Assembly (NCBI GenBank): GCA_900323505.1
Contig: OOIN01000017.1
Coordinates: 620,001 to 684,000, forward strand
Direction: 5' to 3'
Length of the DNA stretch: 64,000 bases
Origin: Ustilago trichophora
Taxonomy: Eukaryota > Basidiomycota > Ustilaginomycetes > Ustilaginales > Ustilaginaceae
Position 1 is the stretch's first letter, and the number at the start of each line of letters is the position of its first letter. The position numbers were made by a program, and so were the translations under genes. Shown here one piece after another: positions 32,114 to 43,741 of the stretch. A model generated the notes under the pieces. That model was not told where the DNA came from. It ran no database searches and was given only the letters and a program-made list of their open reading frames with translations.

Positions 32114-32140
32114 TACTGTACAGTACAGTACAGTACTGTA
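32114..32140. repeat. Tandem TACAG array flanked by TACTGTA
   Basis: The repeat reads TACTGTA, then TACAG units, then TACTGTA again, so the whole is close to palindromic and could fold on itself. Confidence 0.9.
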
Positions 32141-32833
32141 AATGCAATGCCAATTTGGTGTGAGTTTGACAGAATTGGCCAACTCGAATTTGCCATTTCA
32201 CTTTTTGACAGACCGCGCAGGATGGTGAGAGCGGGAACTGATTATTCAAACAGAGAGAAAAAATAAATCATAAAAATTAAACAAAAACTCACAAGAATAG
32301 CGTTGACTGATTCAGTCGGAGTACTGTCTTTGCAGCGGAATCACCTCCAAATCTAACTGTTCACGCCATAAAAAACAAATCTCTCTTCTCTCTCAGATTG
32401 ATGTCAAATGATAGAGAAAACATCGAATTAAGAGCAGCAAGACGACGACGACGATGACGACGACCACCTACGCCAGCCGCTTTCTCTGCATCGTGCATGG
32501 CGTACAGCGCAAGAGAGTGTGCATATTGTGTAATCGGGAGATGATGGCTTGTACGACTCAAGCAAGGGCTCTCAGACAGACGGTCCCGCTATGTGGACCG
32601 TCCCATCTGCTGCAGAGTAGATAGCCCTCAGCTAACTGTGTGCGTCCAAGAAGCACTCTCTGCTGCCAAATTAGATTTCCAAAGGGAAAGAAAGAGTGGC
32701 GCAAAACTGGCTTCTGTCCCCACGCCTCTTTGGTCGCCACACATACGGTAGCAACGCATTGACATTGTTGCTTAAAGCGTGGCCATTCGACGACATGCAA
32801 ACATTGGAGCATGAGAACAGCAGTCTCGCCTCC

Positions 32834-32850
32834 CACACACACACACACAC
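32834..32850. repeat. CA dinucleotide microsatellite
   Basis: A pure CA repeat of about 17 bases in the gene-free region. Confidence 0.85.
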
Positions 32851-34233
32851 CGACACCAACCACAAAGGCATTGAAATCACTTCTACTGCCCGTCACTCCA
32901 AAGGCTCTGCTGATGCACTGTGTGCGATTAAATTAATTTTTATCTGAAACTTTCAAACAAATTGCAAATTTCCCGACGGGGTCCAGACAGATTAGGGAGG
33001 GCACTTTTGACTGTTCCAATGCACTGGCGCATGAAGCGCATTCCTCCCTCAAGGTTAAAAATGGCACTAAATGCACGCTAAGCTCGAGCACAGCGTCCGG
33101 TCACGTAGTCAACACTTCGTAATGACCTTATCAGCAACGGCAACTGCAACTGCAACAGCAACTGCAACAACGGGGCCTCTTCATCATCATCATCTTCGTA
33201 TTTAGAACTGCCTGGTACCGGTCACTGCCGTTTTCAAGTGAATACCATGCCAACATGCCGCCTATGACTCACGGCGCAGTGGCGCTGGTGCTGCCGCACA
33301 AGTTCGCTCTTGGCTCTGCTCATCTTCCGGCAACAGGGTCTAGCGGGGGCGCCGGGACGCGCGGGCGAACGCAAGCCATGCTGCCCAAACGTGGCAACTT
33401 GCCAAGCAACCGGCCAACTGTGTACTTGTAATCAACCAACCAACGGCCCAATCCCTCTCTTCCGAACGCCACCATTTGCTTCCTCTTTTGGCACATGCTC
33501 TTTTTCTCTCTCGGCAGCTTTCTCGCATCGGCGTTGCTTTTTTCATGTTGTTCCCCCCACAATGATCATTTAAGCTGCCAGAGTTTCCTATACACTGACT
33601 CTGTGAAAGGTGGTCGTTTCCATGGCAAGAACAGGGTTCTTCGACCATTCTTTTCTACGGCATCGTTGCGAGACTAACATTTGCTTTCAAATGACCGCTT
33701 TCTGATCAGTGTTGGGCTACGGAAGGCTCCTCATGTGATCGATCAAAGTACAAGCAAAGTGCAAACTCTCGTCTCTCGTGTGTCGCTCGTCCGCGGTTCG
33801 CTTCCTCCAGAGCGGCTGCAGGTTGCTGCTGCTCTGCTGCCATTCGAATCTCTCGGCAAATCTTCAGACCCGAAACCTTGTTTGCTTTCAATGGTTTAAG
33901 CGAAATGGCCAAAATTCGCCGAAATCATGTTGCCTGTAAACGCTCTAACAGCTTCCTTTTTTCGCCATCGCCATTGGCCATGGAAGACCCTTGCGGTCTT
34001 CAATGCGCTCGCCGTTGCTTGGTGTGGAGGCGTCTTTATTTTCTTATTTTTTGAGGCTTCCTGACGCTGCAACCTTTCAGACGTTTCGCAGTTTTCAAGT
34101 GTTTGTCTATTTCGGCTGAGCACCAACTCCTCTGCTCAACACCTCTGCCCAGCCGAATTCGAGTATCTTTCGGCTCTTCCATGACCTCGTCATAAGAAAG
34201 CCAAGTACTACCACAAGTCACGATTCACACAGG

Positions 34234-35754
34234 ATGCCATCCACAGCTCTGTCAGTGCCTGTTCCAGATGCAGCAAAGGACGCCATCATCTCCAAATTGC
34301 GAGGTCAGCCGACGGGAGCTGGTTCACCCTCTGAACCCAATGCAGCCGTTGCAAGCCCACTAGCAGCAGCGACAGCAGCAGCTTCATCCTCATCCTCATC
34401 CTCATCCTCATCCGGCATTCCAGAGACACAGGCCTCAGCAAGCGATATCGAGACCGTGTCGTTACAGCAGCATACCTTTCAAGAACCGCGCAAACGCATC
34501 GTCTCACCCGCATCCCTCAACAGATTCGAGCACTCCGGTGCCTTTGCCGAGATTCTCGCCTTCATCCGCGTCTGCAATACGAGTGTAGTCGGCAAGACAC
34601 TCACTGACGACATTGAGACATCACCAGTCTGCCATGCACTTCTTTCCATCCTCGATCAAGTCGCTGCGCTGCGCAAATCGACGCCACCAGATGCGTCCAT
34701 CGGCTCTTCGCGCTTCGGCAATCCCGCTTTCCGCACCTTCTATGCCAAGATCCGAGACAACAACGACAGATTACATCGCATGATCCCAGGACTCGATGAC
34801 GACTCGGAAGCATCCCGCACCGCTCGTGCCGAACTGGCTGTCTACTTGCAAGAAAGTTGGGGCAACGAAAAGAGAATCGACTACGGAAGCGGCATGGAGC
34901 TCAACATGGCTTGCTGGTTGTAAGTATTATTGGCTTGATTGACGAAGTGCAGAGGCTACTCGACACCGGACTCTGACCCAAACTTTCTCTCTTTCTCCCT
35001 CCCCTGTCTCTCTCCTTTTGACAACATCAGGCTCTGTTTGTGCAAGCTACACATCTTGCGTCTGCCCGAAGACGGACCAGCAATCGTTCTCCGCGTCTTT
35101 TGGAGCTACATTCAGGTGATGCGAGATGTTCAGTCTTCCTACTGGCTCGAGCCTGCAGGCAGTCACGGTGTATGGGGACTCGACGACTACCATTTCCTTC
35201 CCTTCCTTTGGGGAGCTGGTCAGCTCAGCAATCATCGCCATCTCCGACCCAAAGCAATTCACGATGCCGAAATCGTTGACGAGTTTGCCCCCAAGTACAT
35301 GTACTTGGCCTGCATCCAATTCATCAACTCGGTCAAGACAGCTTCGCTCCGCTGGCATTCGCCCATGCTCGATGACATTTCCGGTGCCAAATCCTGGGCC
35401 AAGGTCAACGAGGGCATGATCAAGATGTATCGCGCCGAGGTGCTCAAGAAGCTTCCCATTGCACAGCACATTTTCTTTGGAAGTTTGATTCGCTTCCCAG
35501 AACCCGCTGCGGGCGAGTTGGAGGAGGAAGACGTAGAAGAAGATGCACACGGTCATATACATCCTGCTGGCAAGCCTCATGCTCATGGCACTGGCGAAGG
35601 TCAAGCTGCTGGCTGGGGCGATTGCTGCGGTATCCCCATTCCGAGTGCGTTTGCAGCCGCTGAAGAGGAGAAGAAGCGCCAACAGGGATTCAGTTCTACG
35701 CTGCGCGGTGAGAAGCCATTTGGCGCTGGCGTTCGCCGTATTCCTTTCGACTGA
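34234..35754 (+). CDS. Serine/threonine phosphatase 2A activator (PTPA, peptidyl-prolyl isomerase)
   Basis: Two exons, 34234-34919 and 35031-35754, joined over a 111-base intron with a GTAAGT donor and CATCAG acceptor, giving 469 residues. The first ~90 residues are a disordered Ser/Ala tail with a TCATCC hexanucleotide repeat. The PTPA core follows: FGNPAFRTFYAK, YGSGMELNMACWL at the splice junction, VWGLDDYHFLPFLWGAGQL, and the C-terminal LIRFPEP segment. These are signature motifs of yeast Rrd1/Rrd2. PTPA reshapes the PP2A catalytic subunit so that metals load and holoenzymes assemble. The tail after the core has acidic and His-rich runs and an extra ~80 residues. Which of the two fungal paralogues this is cannot be decided without comparison. 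Confidence 0.94.
34384..34413 (+). repeat. TCATCC hexanucleotide repeat coding for serine
   Basis: Five copies of TCATCC in the PTPA N-terminal tail, encoding a serine run. Confidence 0.9.
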
Positions 35755-36438
35755 TGGATTCATCTCAAATGATTGCACACTATCCTGACCATCTTCTTCG
35801 CATCGTACTCATACTTTGAGCTTTTGTAGTGAATGGCAACCGCAATCTAAGCCACAACATCTATTTTGTGTCTGATTTGGTGCTCCATACTCTGGCACTC
35901 CGTGCTCTGACCGCTGCGCAGCTGTGCAAGCACGCTGCAATTCTTTGTTAGCCACATTCGAGTAACCTCGTTGCGCATTCCGACGGATGCTGTGCTAATA
36001 GGAGAGATGGATGGGTTGTTGTTCGAGCAGAGCAGCGCAGAAGCCAGTAGTCGGTCCAAGTCGCGAAGGTGCACGGCGCGTGCTCGTGTGTAGATTGCGC
36101 AGTGCCCAAGCTCGAGTCCAGGGTCCATTTTTTGAAGCTTGCCAAAAATCGCGAGCCGTCAATCTGTCAACCCGTTGATGTCACATCTCTCGTCGCCAAC
36201 CCCGACTTGCATCACTTGTGCACACAAGCATCCGCATTACCTCATCCTCCTCTCTCTCACTACATCGCTGCCGTCGTCTCTTTCGAATGGACAATACGGA
36301 TCTCAGCATCTCACACCACGTTTTTCAATTCCGAGATACGAGCATCAAATTCAGCGAATATCTTCCTTCTTCTTCTGACCCTCCTGAGACCCAACGCGGG
36401 GAGCTATCCGGCGCAGTAGTCGCATAACTAGCATCAAG
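35755..36438. promoter_or_regulatory. Intergenic region between PTPA and the histone deacetylase gene
   Basis: A 684-base gap holding the 3' flank of PTPA and the promoter and leader of the downstream gene. The stretch before 36438 is C/T-rich. No other gene is supported. Confidence 0.5.
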
Positions 36439-38846
36439 ATGCCGGAACCCGCCCAAATTCTACCTTTCTCCAGCAGGGACGAGCCCATCATCCTCGACGA
36501 CGATGATGAGGACGTTCAGATGACGCCTGCCGCTCAGCCATCGGCACGCTCTCCTTCCGCATCACTTCGCGATATGACGCCCGCCGTTTCAGTCTCAGCC
36601 TCATCTTCTGATGGCAACAGTCATAGCAACGGCCTCGCAGCGAATGGTGCCAACCTGGTATCGCAGATTGGCTCGCTTAGCTCCTCTTCTTCCTTCGACC
36701 AATACCGCACCGGCTACGTCTTCAGCTCCGAGATGACGCTACACACGAATCCTATCGACCCCGAACATCCTGAGAAACCATTGCGCATTTGGAGAATCTA
36801 CCAGCAATTCCAGGCAAATAGACTATTTCAGCGCATGAAGCGCATTCAGATCCGAGAAGTCACAGAGGACGAGGTCAAGCTCGTTCATGACCAAGGCATC
36901 TGGAACGGTGTCTTTGCATCTGCATGTAAGTTGACTTCCATCACTATCGTGTCCATGTTTACCTGGCCATCTCGTTGACATTTTGGCTTCTTCATGACAG
37001 TCATGAACACCGACTACCTCAAGTCCCACAATCCCATGCTAGAGAGCAGCAGCTCTCTGTACGTCAACGAACATTCCGCATATGCTGCCAGACTATCGTG
37101 CGGAGGGGCTATCGAGCTCTGCGACGCCATCGCCTCTGGACGCATCCGCAACGGCTTTGCAATCGTCCGTCCCCCTGGTCACCACGCCGAACCACACAAA
37201 AGTATGGGCTTCTGCTTCTTCAACAACGTCGCCGTTGCGACTCGATACCTTCAACAAAAGCATCAGAACGTCAAAAAGGTCCTGATTCTCGACTGGGACG
37301 TCCATCACGGCAACGGTACGCAGCGGGCTTTCGAGAGCGATGCAGACGTGCTCTACATCTCCTTGCACCGATACGATGAGGACGGCAGCTTCTACCCCGG
37401 GTCAACGTACGGCAACTACGACAGCGCGGGTACGGGGCCTGGACTCGGTAAGTCGGTCAACGTCCCATGGCCTATTGCAGGTATGGGTGACGCCGACTAC
37501 CTGTATGCATTCCACCATCTCGTCATGCCGATTGCGCAGGAATTCGCGCCAGACTTTGTCATTATCTCTGCTGGCTTCGACGCAGCAGAAGGCGACCCGA
37601 TCGGACACAACCTGGTGTCGCCCGGCGGTTTCGCCCAGATGACACACCTTCTTACTTCGCTGTGCGACGGCAAGGTTGCCGTAGTCCTCGAGGGTGGATA
37701 CAACCCCGACGCGGTGGCCGACAGCGCAGTGGCCGTCACCGACGTACTTCTTTCTTTGAAAACGGCTCAGCCCAACGAGACGGTCTGCAGCAGCATCGCC
37801 GCCGCAACCGTCAGGCGAGTCCGCCGATATCATTCAAGATGGTGGCGATCCCTTCGCATACCCAGCATCGAGGCCGACGATGTCAACGTGGACTCGCCTC
37901 ATGCACCTTCTGCCATCGTTATCGGTGAGCTGCTCTCCTCCTATCGCAATACCGTCATCACGCGCGATTTCGAGCTGAACGAGATTCCCCTGTACAATAC
38001 GCGGCATAGCAAGTTTGCCGGCGATGTTTTCTGCTCGGAAGGCATCCTTACTCGATACCAGACTATTCTCTTCTTCGTTCACGATATGGGTAACTTGCGC
38101 ACGGATCGACCACGACCCACCAGATCGTACGAAGAAACGGCGGTGCAACTCGTCGATTCCTCCAGGCGGATCCTGGAATACGCCCATGATCGCAAGTATG
38201 GCGTTGTGGATATGAACATTATCAAGGAGTTTTCGGCGACGAATCCGAATCTCCCTGCAAGCATGCGCAGGACGTTGAACTCGGAGGAGGTCGAAAGCAA
38301 AGCCGAGGCGTGTCGAGCCGCTGCTTTTGTCTGGGACAATGTGGTTTCGCTAGCAACGACTTCGAATGGGGCGGCAAAGAACATCGTGCTGGTCGGACTC
38401 GGATCGGGATGTAACGTATTGGCATCGCTCATCGACCAACGAGATGTACAATCGTCCGTTCGAGCGGTGGTAAGCGTCGTGGGATACGACGATATGCCCC
38501 ATGTCTCATTGGGATCGGACTTGGCCCGTAAAAAGTGGTACTATAGCAAGTCGAAAGTCTTTGCACCAGCAGATCATCGACATCTTCTTGAGAAAGGCGA
38601 CAGACCACCTTTGAAACGATTCGGTCGTATTACCCCTGTTAGTAAGTATTTCTTTCTTCTTTCTTCTTCTTTTTTTGCATCAGAACTGCACGACCAACGG
38701 CTTAAAACTGACACACCTTTCTCTTCTTTGTCTCATTATTGCCCACAGACGACGTTGCGGCGATCAACATTCTGGGTGAAAAGTTGGACACTATCACAAC
38801 CTTTATTGATAAACAGATTCGAATTGCAAACGCCGCTGCTGCCTAA
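36439..38846 (+). CDS. HDA1: Class II histone deacetylase, Hda1/Clr3 type, with Arb2-like C-terminal region
   Basis: Three exons: 36439-36925, 37001-38641 and 38749-38846, with GTAAGT donors and ACAG acceptors, giving 741 residues. The first ~90 residues are acidic and Ser-rich. The deacetylase domain starts with the GYVFSSEMTLH segment and has the active-site RPPGHHAEP near 219, the zinc-binding DWDVHHGNGTQ, SAGFDAAEGDPIG and LEGGYNPDAV. After about residue 450 an Arb2-like segment follows (YRNTVITRDFELNEIPLY to VVGYDDMPHVSLGSD). This order is typical of fungal Hda1/Clr3, which remove acetyl groups from histone tails and silence chromatin. The last exon supplies the conserved NDVAAINILGEKLDTIT helix, which confirms the second intron. 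It is expected to be nuclear. Confidence 0.95.
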
Positions 38847-39164
38847 GATTTCAATGACCTTGTGTTCTTTACCTTCCCAAAGTTCAATACAATCCAATGC
38901 AATGCAAGACTGCTTCCATGTCTCATCCTTGATTTGATCCGATCCCGTTCAGACATATCCTCGCCAAAGACCGTCACGACACAACCTCACAAACAACAAC
39001 ATGAGAAAGATTGTAATGCAAGGAAAAGGATAACACAAAGCGACTCGAAAAAGAAGAAAAAATTGCAAAAGAGTGTACTATGATTCAAACGACGATCCTG
39101 AAAAAACAAAAAAACAAAAAGAAAGTGTGTGGTTATATAAAAGCTGTCGTATGCAAAAAAAAAC
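38847..39164. other. Short tail-to-tail intergenic region
   Basis: 318 bases between two 3' ends, A-rich on the plus strand near 39045-39125. Nothing else is visible. Confidence 0.5.
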
Positions 39165-41507
39165 CTAGTCCAATGCAGAAAGAGAAGCACCTTGCTGATT
39201 TTGATCAACAGTAAGAGGTCTACCAAAGCGACGTTTTCGCATCTTTTGACTATCAAGTTTGTGATGACGCCGATGCCTCTTAACGAGGTTCTGCGTATCA
39301 ACGGGTAACGAGCGAGAATAGTAATTGCTAGACGTGGATGTGGCTGTTGCTTTGGCCTTTTTGTTGCTGGTGCTGGTAGCATAAGTAGATGTGGTAAGGC
39401 TGGAAGATGTGGCTGGATTATCCTTGGCACCGAGATTCGCCTTGTAGATCGAAGAAGGCTCATCAGAAGCGGAGCCGGATGGTGAAACAATCTCTCTCCA
39501 TACAATCACGCCGACGATGATTCCAACGAGTGAGACGAGAGCGATGATTCCCATGACGATGAGCTTCCGCCTTCCATTTGCCATGGAGGCCATCCAGGCC
39601 TTGCTACCTTCTTCGAGCTTTTGCGAGCCAGCGTTCTTCTGAGCCATCGAGAAGCGGCGCCAGAACTTTGCGCCTTCGCCGTTGGTGTCCCACTCGGCTC
39701 CTTCACCGCCCGCACCCAGGAATTGCGACTTTCGAGGGTGGTCGGGCTTCTCCCAATCGTTCTGCAAGCCTTGGACTCGCGGTGCCTCTGGAGCGCGAGG
39801 GACGTGGGGAGCTGGCATACGCATCTGCTGACCGCCCTGGGCAGGTAAAGCGCCTCCATTGTTGGTGTTGCCTCCGGTGAGCAAGGCCATGCTTCGTCGG
39901 AACAAGGACTGGCGCTTCTGCGGAGGCTGTCCTTGCGGTGGACCGTTGGGCCTAGGGCCATTGCCGGGAGGGCCCGCCTGGGGCCCTCCACCAAACATGG
40001 CCATGGACCGGCGGAAGATGGATTGTCGCTTTGATGGGCCGGGAGCGTCGGAGAAAGAGGGGCCAAAGTTGCCGTTGGGTCCAGGTGGGCCTCTGGTCTG
40101 AGGAGGAACATTCTGGCCTTGCGGGCCGGGGCCTCGCTGCATGTTGTTGGGAGGAGGCCGCGCGCCGCCGGCCTGGAGCGAAGAAGGATGCGCTCCATTC
40201 TGACCCGGACCCTGGTGGATTGGGCTGGTGTTGTTGTTAAGTTGCTGGTTTTCCCTGCCAAAGCCACCAGGACCGCCTGGGCCGCCGCCAGGAGGGCCTC
40301 GCTGTCCGTAAGGCGACGGAGGACCTCGTTGCAGCACATTGGGTGGCATTTGTCCTTGCCCGTGCGGATGGCTGGATGATGGCGTGCCATTAGGGCCGTA
40401 GCCTGGGGAACGCAGGGGTGTGGCGCTGTTGGGAGTGGAAGCGGAACCCATGGGTGAGGGCATGCCATGATCGTTGCGCTGTGCGTAGGTATGCTGTTGA
40501 GCTCGATTGACATCGATAGATGGTGGACCAGCGCTGCGTGGCGGCGATTGAGCTTGAGTGGCGTTAGGTGCGCGACTGTCAAAGTAGTCGTGCGGTGCGG
40601 TACGCTGATTGGGAGAAGTGCCACGATTTGACGACGCTCCAACTGCGTCGGGATTTGGACTGGCGAGACCAAGCTGCTTGGCCAGGGCTGTGCGCGCGCT
40701 CAGGCGTTTGGAGCCGTTGGCGGCTTGAGCTGATTCGGGAGGGCCCTGGATGTGCATGGAGTGGCCAGCGAAGCCAATAGTGGAGCCGTGACGGGATGTG
40801 CGGTCGACAAAGTTGTTGTCGACAGCGAGGGTGCTGATCCTTTCATCTTGGCAAGAGCGAGAAAGCTCACCGCGCTCCTTTGCTGACTTGAGCGCCATGA
40901 GCTTGAGAGATGGCGGATTCTGAGAAGCATTGTCAGGAGGACGATGACCAACAGCGTTTGCACGGTCAGTCCAGCTGTCGGGTCTATCCGATTCTTTGGC
41001 ACGCTTGAGCTGGTCGAGAGCAGGATTCTTTGGTGGCAAGCGATCATCATCGCTGTCAGTATCTGATTCCGAGTCGCTTCCACCGAGCATACCTAGACCT
41101 AGACCGAAAGCGCCAGAGTCTCTGTCGGAGGTGTCGTGATTGTGATCGGGAGACGCGCTGGTGTAGCTGGGTCGCTGGTTCTGAGATGGAGGATTGTGAG
41201 ATGAAGCGGTGTGACCGTCGGTGACTTTGGTGTTTTGGGAGAAGGCGATGCTCTTGCGTTGAGCAGGACGAGGGATGGAAGGACCGAGGGTGCGCAAGCC
41301 GTTGGCATCCATGTCGTTGGCTGGACGACCATGAAGTTTGAGCTGACTAGCTTTACGAGCTAGTTCACGGCGACGAGGATCGGAAGACTCGAGATCTTTG
41401 GGATCGTAGAGATACTTGTCGTAGATGCTGACGACACGGGAATCGCGGGGATTCATTGAGAATGCTATGCTGGACTGTGACTCGCCCACCCAGTTGTTTG
41501 AGGGCAT
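39165..41507 (-). CDS. Unrecognised Pro/Gly/Gln-rich single-pass membrane protein
   Basis: The open frame extends a little upstream, but the first ATG is at 41507, giving 780 residues with no intron. I do not recognise the family. The N terminus has a compact non-repetitive block (SIYDKYLYDPKDLES) that may be a conserved motif. The middle is disordered, very rich in Pro, Gly, Gln and Asn (for example GPPGGGPGGPGGFGR), with twice-repeated KRQSIFRRSMAMFGGG / KRQSLFRRSMALLTGG blocks near 500 and 545. One strong hydrophobic segment lies near 650-672 (LIVMGIIALVSLVGIIVGV), followed by a Ser/Thr-rich, probably extracytosolic tail with a late Arg/His-rich patch. No cleavable signal peptide is seen, so a type II orientation is likely. 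The function is unknown. Confidence 0.75.
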   Translation of the reverse strand: MPSNNWVGESQSSIAFSMNPRDSRVVSIYDKYLYDPKDLESSDPRRRELARKASQLKLHGRPANDMDANGLRTLGPSIPRPAQRKSIAFSQNTKVTDGHTASSHNPPSQNQRPSYTSASPDHNHDTSDRDSGAFGLGLGMLGGSDSESDTDSDDDRLPPKNPALDQLKRAKESDRPDSWTDRANAVGHRPPDNASQNPPSLKLMALKSAKERGELSRSCQDERISTLAVDNNFVDRTSRHGSTIGFAGHSMHIQGPPESAQAANGSKRLSARTALAKQLGLASPNPDAVGASSNRGTSPNQRTAPHDYFDSRAPNATQAQSPPRSAGPPSIDVNRAQQHTYAQRNDHGMPSPMGSASTPNSATPLRSPGYGPNGTPSSSHPHGQGQMPPNVLQRGPPSPYGQRGPPGGGPGGPGGFGRENQQLNNNTSPIHQGPGQNGAHPSSLQAGGARPPPNNMQRGPGPQGQNVPPQTRGPPGPNGNFGPSFSDAPGPSKRQSIFRRSMAMFGGGPQAGPPGNGPRPNGPPQGQPPQKRQSLFRRSMALLTGGNTNNGGALPAQGGQQMRMPAPHVPRAPEAPRVQGLQNDWEKPDHPRKSQFLGAGGEGAEWDTNGEGAKFWRRFSMAQKNAGSQKLEEGSKAWMASMANGRRKLIVMGIIALVSLVGIIVGVIVWREIVSPSGSASDEPSSIYKANLGAKDNPATSSSLTTSTYATSTSNKKAKATATSTSSNYYSRSLPVDTQNLVKRHRRHHKLDSQKMRKRRFGRPLTVDQNQQGASLSALD

Positions 41508-41980
41508 GTCGAATCGGTATGAGGCCGGGTGAGATTGCACAAGCAAAGTTTACAAGCAAGGCTACCGGTGTGGGAAGTGGAATGAAGAGAGGGACGGGAG
41601 ACGATTCGCTGGGTAGAAACCACCAGGGTTGCGAGATGGAGTCGTGACGAAAGAGAAGAGCAAGAAACCGCCAGGGCGTTGGAAGGGTCACGATGAAGGG
41701 CAAGACGATGGGTTGGTACAAGGGCTTCGAGGTGCAGAGGTTGTCAAGTGGTGACGATAGAAACAGCAGATGAGGAGATGGAAGCTGCAGATGGTCTGAA
41801 GATATGGTGAGCTGATAGGCTGAAGGGCTGGTGTACTAGCGAGCGTGTAAGCTGAAGGAGCGACCTGCGTTGAACAGAGACGGAGCGTGATGAATGCGTG
41901 TAGAGTCAAAGAAAGAGAGGATGACCGAGAGATGGCTCCGGTGTGGTTGAGATAGGAACGCGATACTTTTGAGAAGGGAA

Positions 41981-42010
41981 GGTGAAAGGTGAAAGGTGAA
42001 AGGTGAGAGG
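41981..42010. repeat. GGTGAAA tandem repeat
   Basis: About four copies of a seven-base unit, the last one altered to GGTGAGA, in the upstream region of the membrane protein gene. Confidence 0.85.
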
Positions 42011-43640
42011 CTGAAAGTAGTGGAAGGGAGAGGACGAGAAGGAGTTGGGTGAGTAGATGGGTGGAAGGGAGGATGGAGGGAGACAGGGAGGACAAGACAG
42101 ATTTGGCAACCGTCAGAGTCGCCAAGGAGTGGGAGGAGCAGGGAGAGAGTGTGTGTGCGTGCAAATCCAAGCATGTGCATGGCGTTGTCTGACTCTGTGA
42201 CAGAATTGGCCGCTGAACCTTGTCCCCCACACCTCGCGTCACTCGCCGTCGGATTGCCTTTCTTCAAGAGCACAAACTCTTCAACGTTCCGAAGTAAGAT
42301 AGTGAGATTCATCAAGGCTCACAAGTCACACTTGTCATTGAACCTATCTATGATGAGCAGCAGCAGAGTAGAGGGGGAAAGTGCAGATTTTGGCAGAGTC
42401 AAAGCGCCAAAGTGAGGGGCCATCAAAAGCGACACGAGTCGGTGCTGCCGAATCGTCGATCTGGGATTGGAATGTGACAGGCAAAGTGCCTTTGTGAGAG
42501 CCGACTCGGACAGGGTGCCGGAGGAGTGGGCGCGTTGTGCATGAGCTGCATGCTGCGTGGTGGTGCGTCTCGAGAAATGCAAGACGCCAAGCACAGAGAG
42601 AAAGGGAGAAAAGTCGAAGAGAGAGCGCGTTTTGACAAGGTTCGCCGACCAGCAGCCAAAAAAAAAATGCAGCAGCAGCAGCACCACCCGTTCTCAAGAA
42701 CTGCACAATCCAAGCTTGGAGCCGCTGTCGTCTGGTGCAGATACAGTAGGATGAGCTTGGATCTTCTCGTCGGAAGCCCTTGTCCTTGTCGAGTAAAGAG
42801 TCAGGGTAACTTGACGCCTCCTCTTCTTTTGTCTTGTTTGCGAAGGACTCGCATAAGTGGGTCGGTTAGCGTTCGCTACCGTGCGTGGCGCTGACGGCCT
42901 CTGCGGTTCCAAGCAACAGAGATCTGATTGAGTTCATGCCTCTGCTTTCTGAGAAAGACATCTTTTTGTCAAGTAGCTTGTCAAACGTAACGACAGGTGG
43001 TTGCTGCTTCATCAAGAGAAGACCGCAATCAAATCTTGGAAAATTCCATCTCCGAGTTGCCATGTTGCGGAATTGGTGCTGCAATTACCAACGCCTTCAT
43101 TTTTCCTTTTTTCCAAATGCGCCTCGGTTTCAAGTAGCCTGGTGGGAAGATTTGAGTCGCACTCTTCCAATCTTGCAGCTCCGCCTCTTTTTAGAGCTTT
43201 TCTCTTCATTTGATCGCGATCGTGGTCTTGTTGCAGACGCCGCGACATGCCATCTTTGTTGCAATGTGTTAGACCACATAATGGACAAACACCCGCTCGC
43301 TACCGACTTTTAGCTCATAGATCGAAGATTCGATGCGTACATCTTGTGCAGCTTGATGCCCTGCTGTCAGTCTCGCAAATCATCCTTTTCGCCTCGCTTA
43401 AGCAGCCCGGATCGACACAGTGCCAGAACAAAGACAAAAAGGGTCTGTTGGTTTCAGAACACGCGTTGGCATAGAGAGGAAACTTACATAATCATGACAC
43501 CACCACCCAGTTCAACACTGCCCAGACCAACACACACCTACACACACACATACACGCGCATGGCGCACACGCATGCACCTTTCCAAATTTCAGCTGAGCA
43601 CAGACTAAACTAAGCACACAGGAGTATGTGTCGTGCGTGT

Positions 43641-43682
43641 CACCATCATCATCATCGTCTTCTTCTTCTTCTTCTTCTTCGA
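43641..43682 (+). repeat. CAT/TCT trinucleotide microsatellite
   Basis: CATCAT then CTT repeats about 60 bases before the ATG at 43742. The upstream open frame through it has no ATG, so it is most likely leader. Confidence 0.8.
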
Positions 43683-43741
43683 CAGCAATTCGACCTTTCT
43701 CCATCTCTTCTACGGAACCCTCTCGAGAGGTCTCACTCGAC

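Larger units (their letters stand above)
31094..34233. promoter_or_regulatory. Long gene-free region upstream of the RGS gene and of PTPA
   Basis: 3.1 kb between two outward-facing starts with no supportable gene. The first kilobase is strongly G/A-rich on the plus strand, so C/T-rich on the RGS gene strand, as in long fungal leaders. It contains the second TACAG array (32114-32140), a CA microsatellite (32834-32850), an AT-rich patch (32230-32290) and a GCAACT-type repeat (33130-33170). Confidence 0.55.
41508..43741. promoter_or_regulatory. Long divergent intergenic region
   Basis: 2.2 kb between outward-facing starts of the membrane protein and the FYVE-RING gene. It contains a GGTGAAA tandem repeat (41981-42010), a G/A-rich first half, a TACAGTA copy (42742), short CA-type repeats near 43520-43560 and a CAT/TCT microsatellite (43641-43682) just before the start codon. 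No gene is supported. Confidence 0.55.

Noticed and set aside
41508..41546. Upstream extension of the Pro/Gly-rich membrane protein
   Set aside because: It begins with TTG. The first ATG is at 41507.
43628..43741. Upstream extension of the FYVE-RING frame
   Set aside because: The first codon is GTG and the segment is a microsatellite-driven serine run. The first ATG is at 43742.
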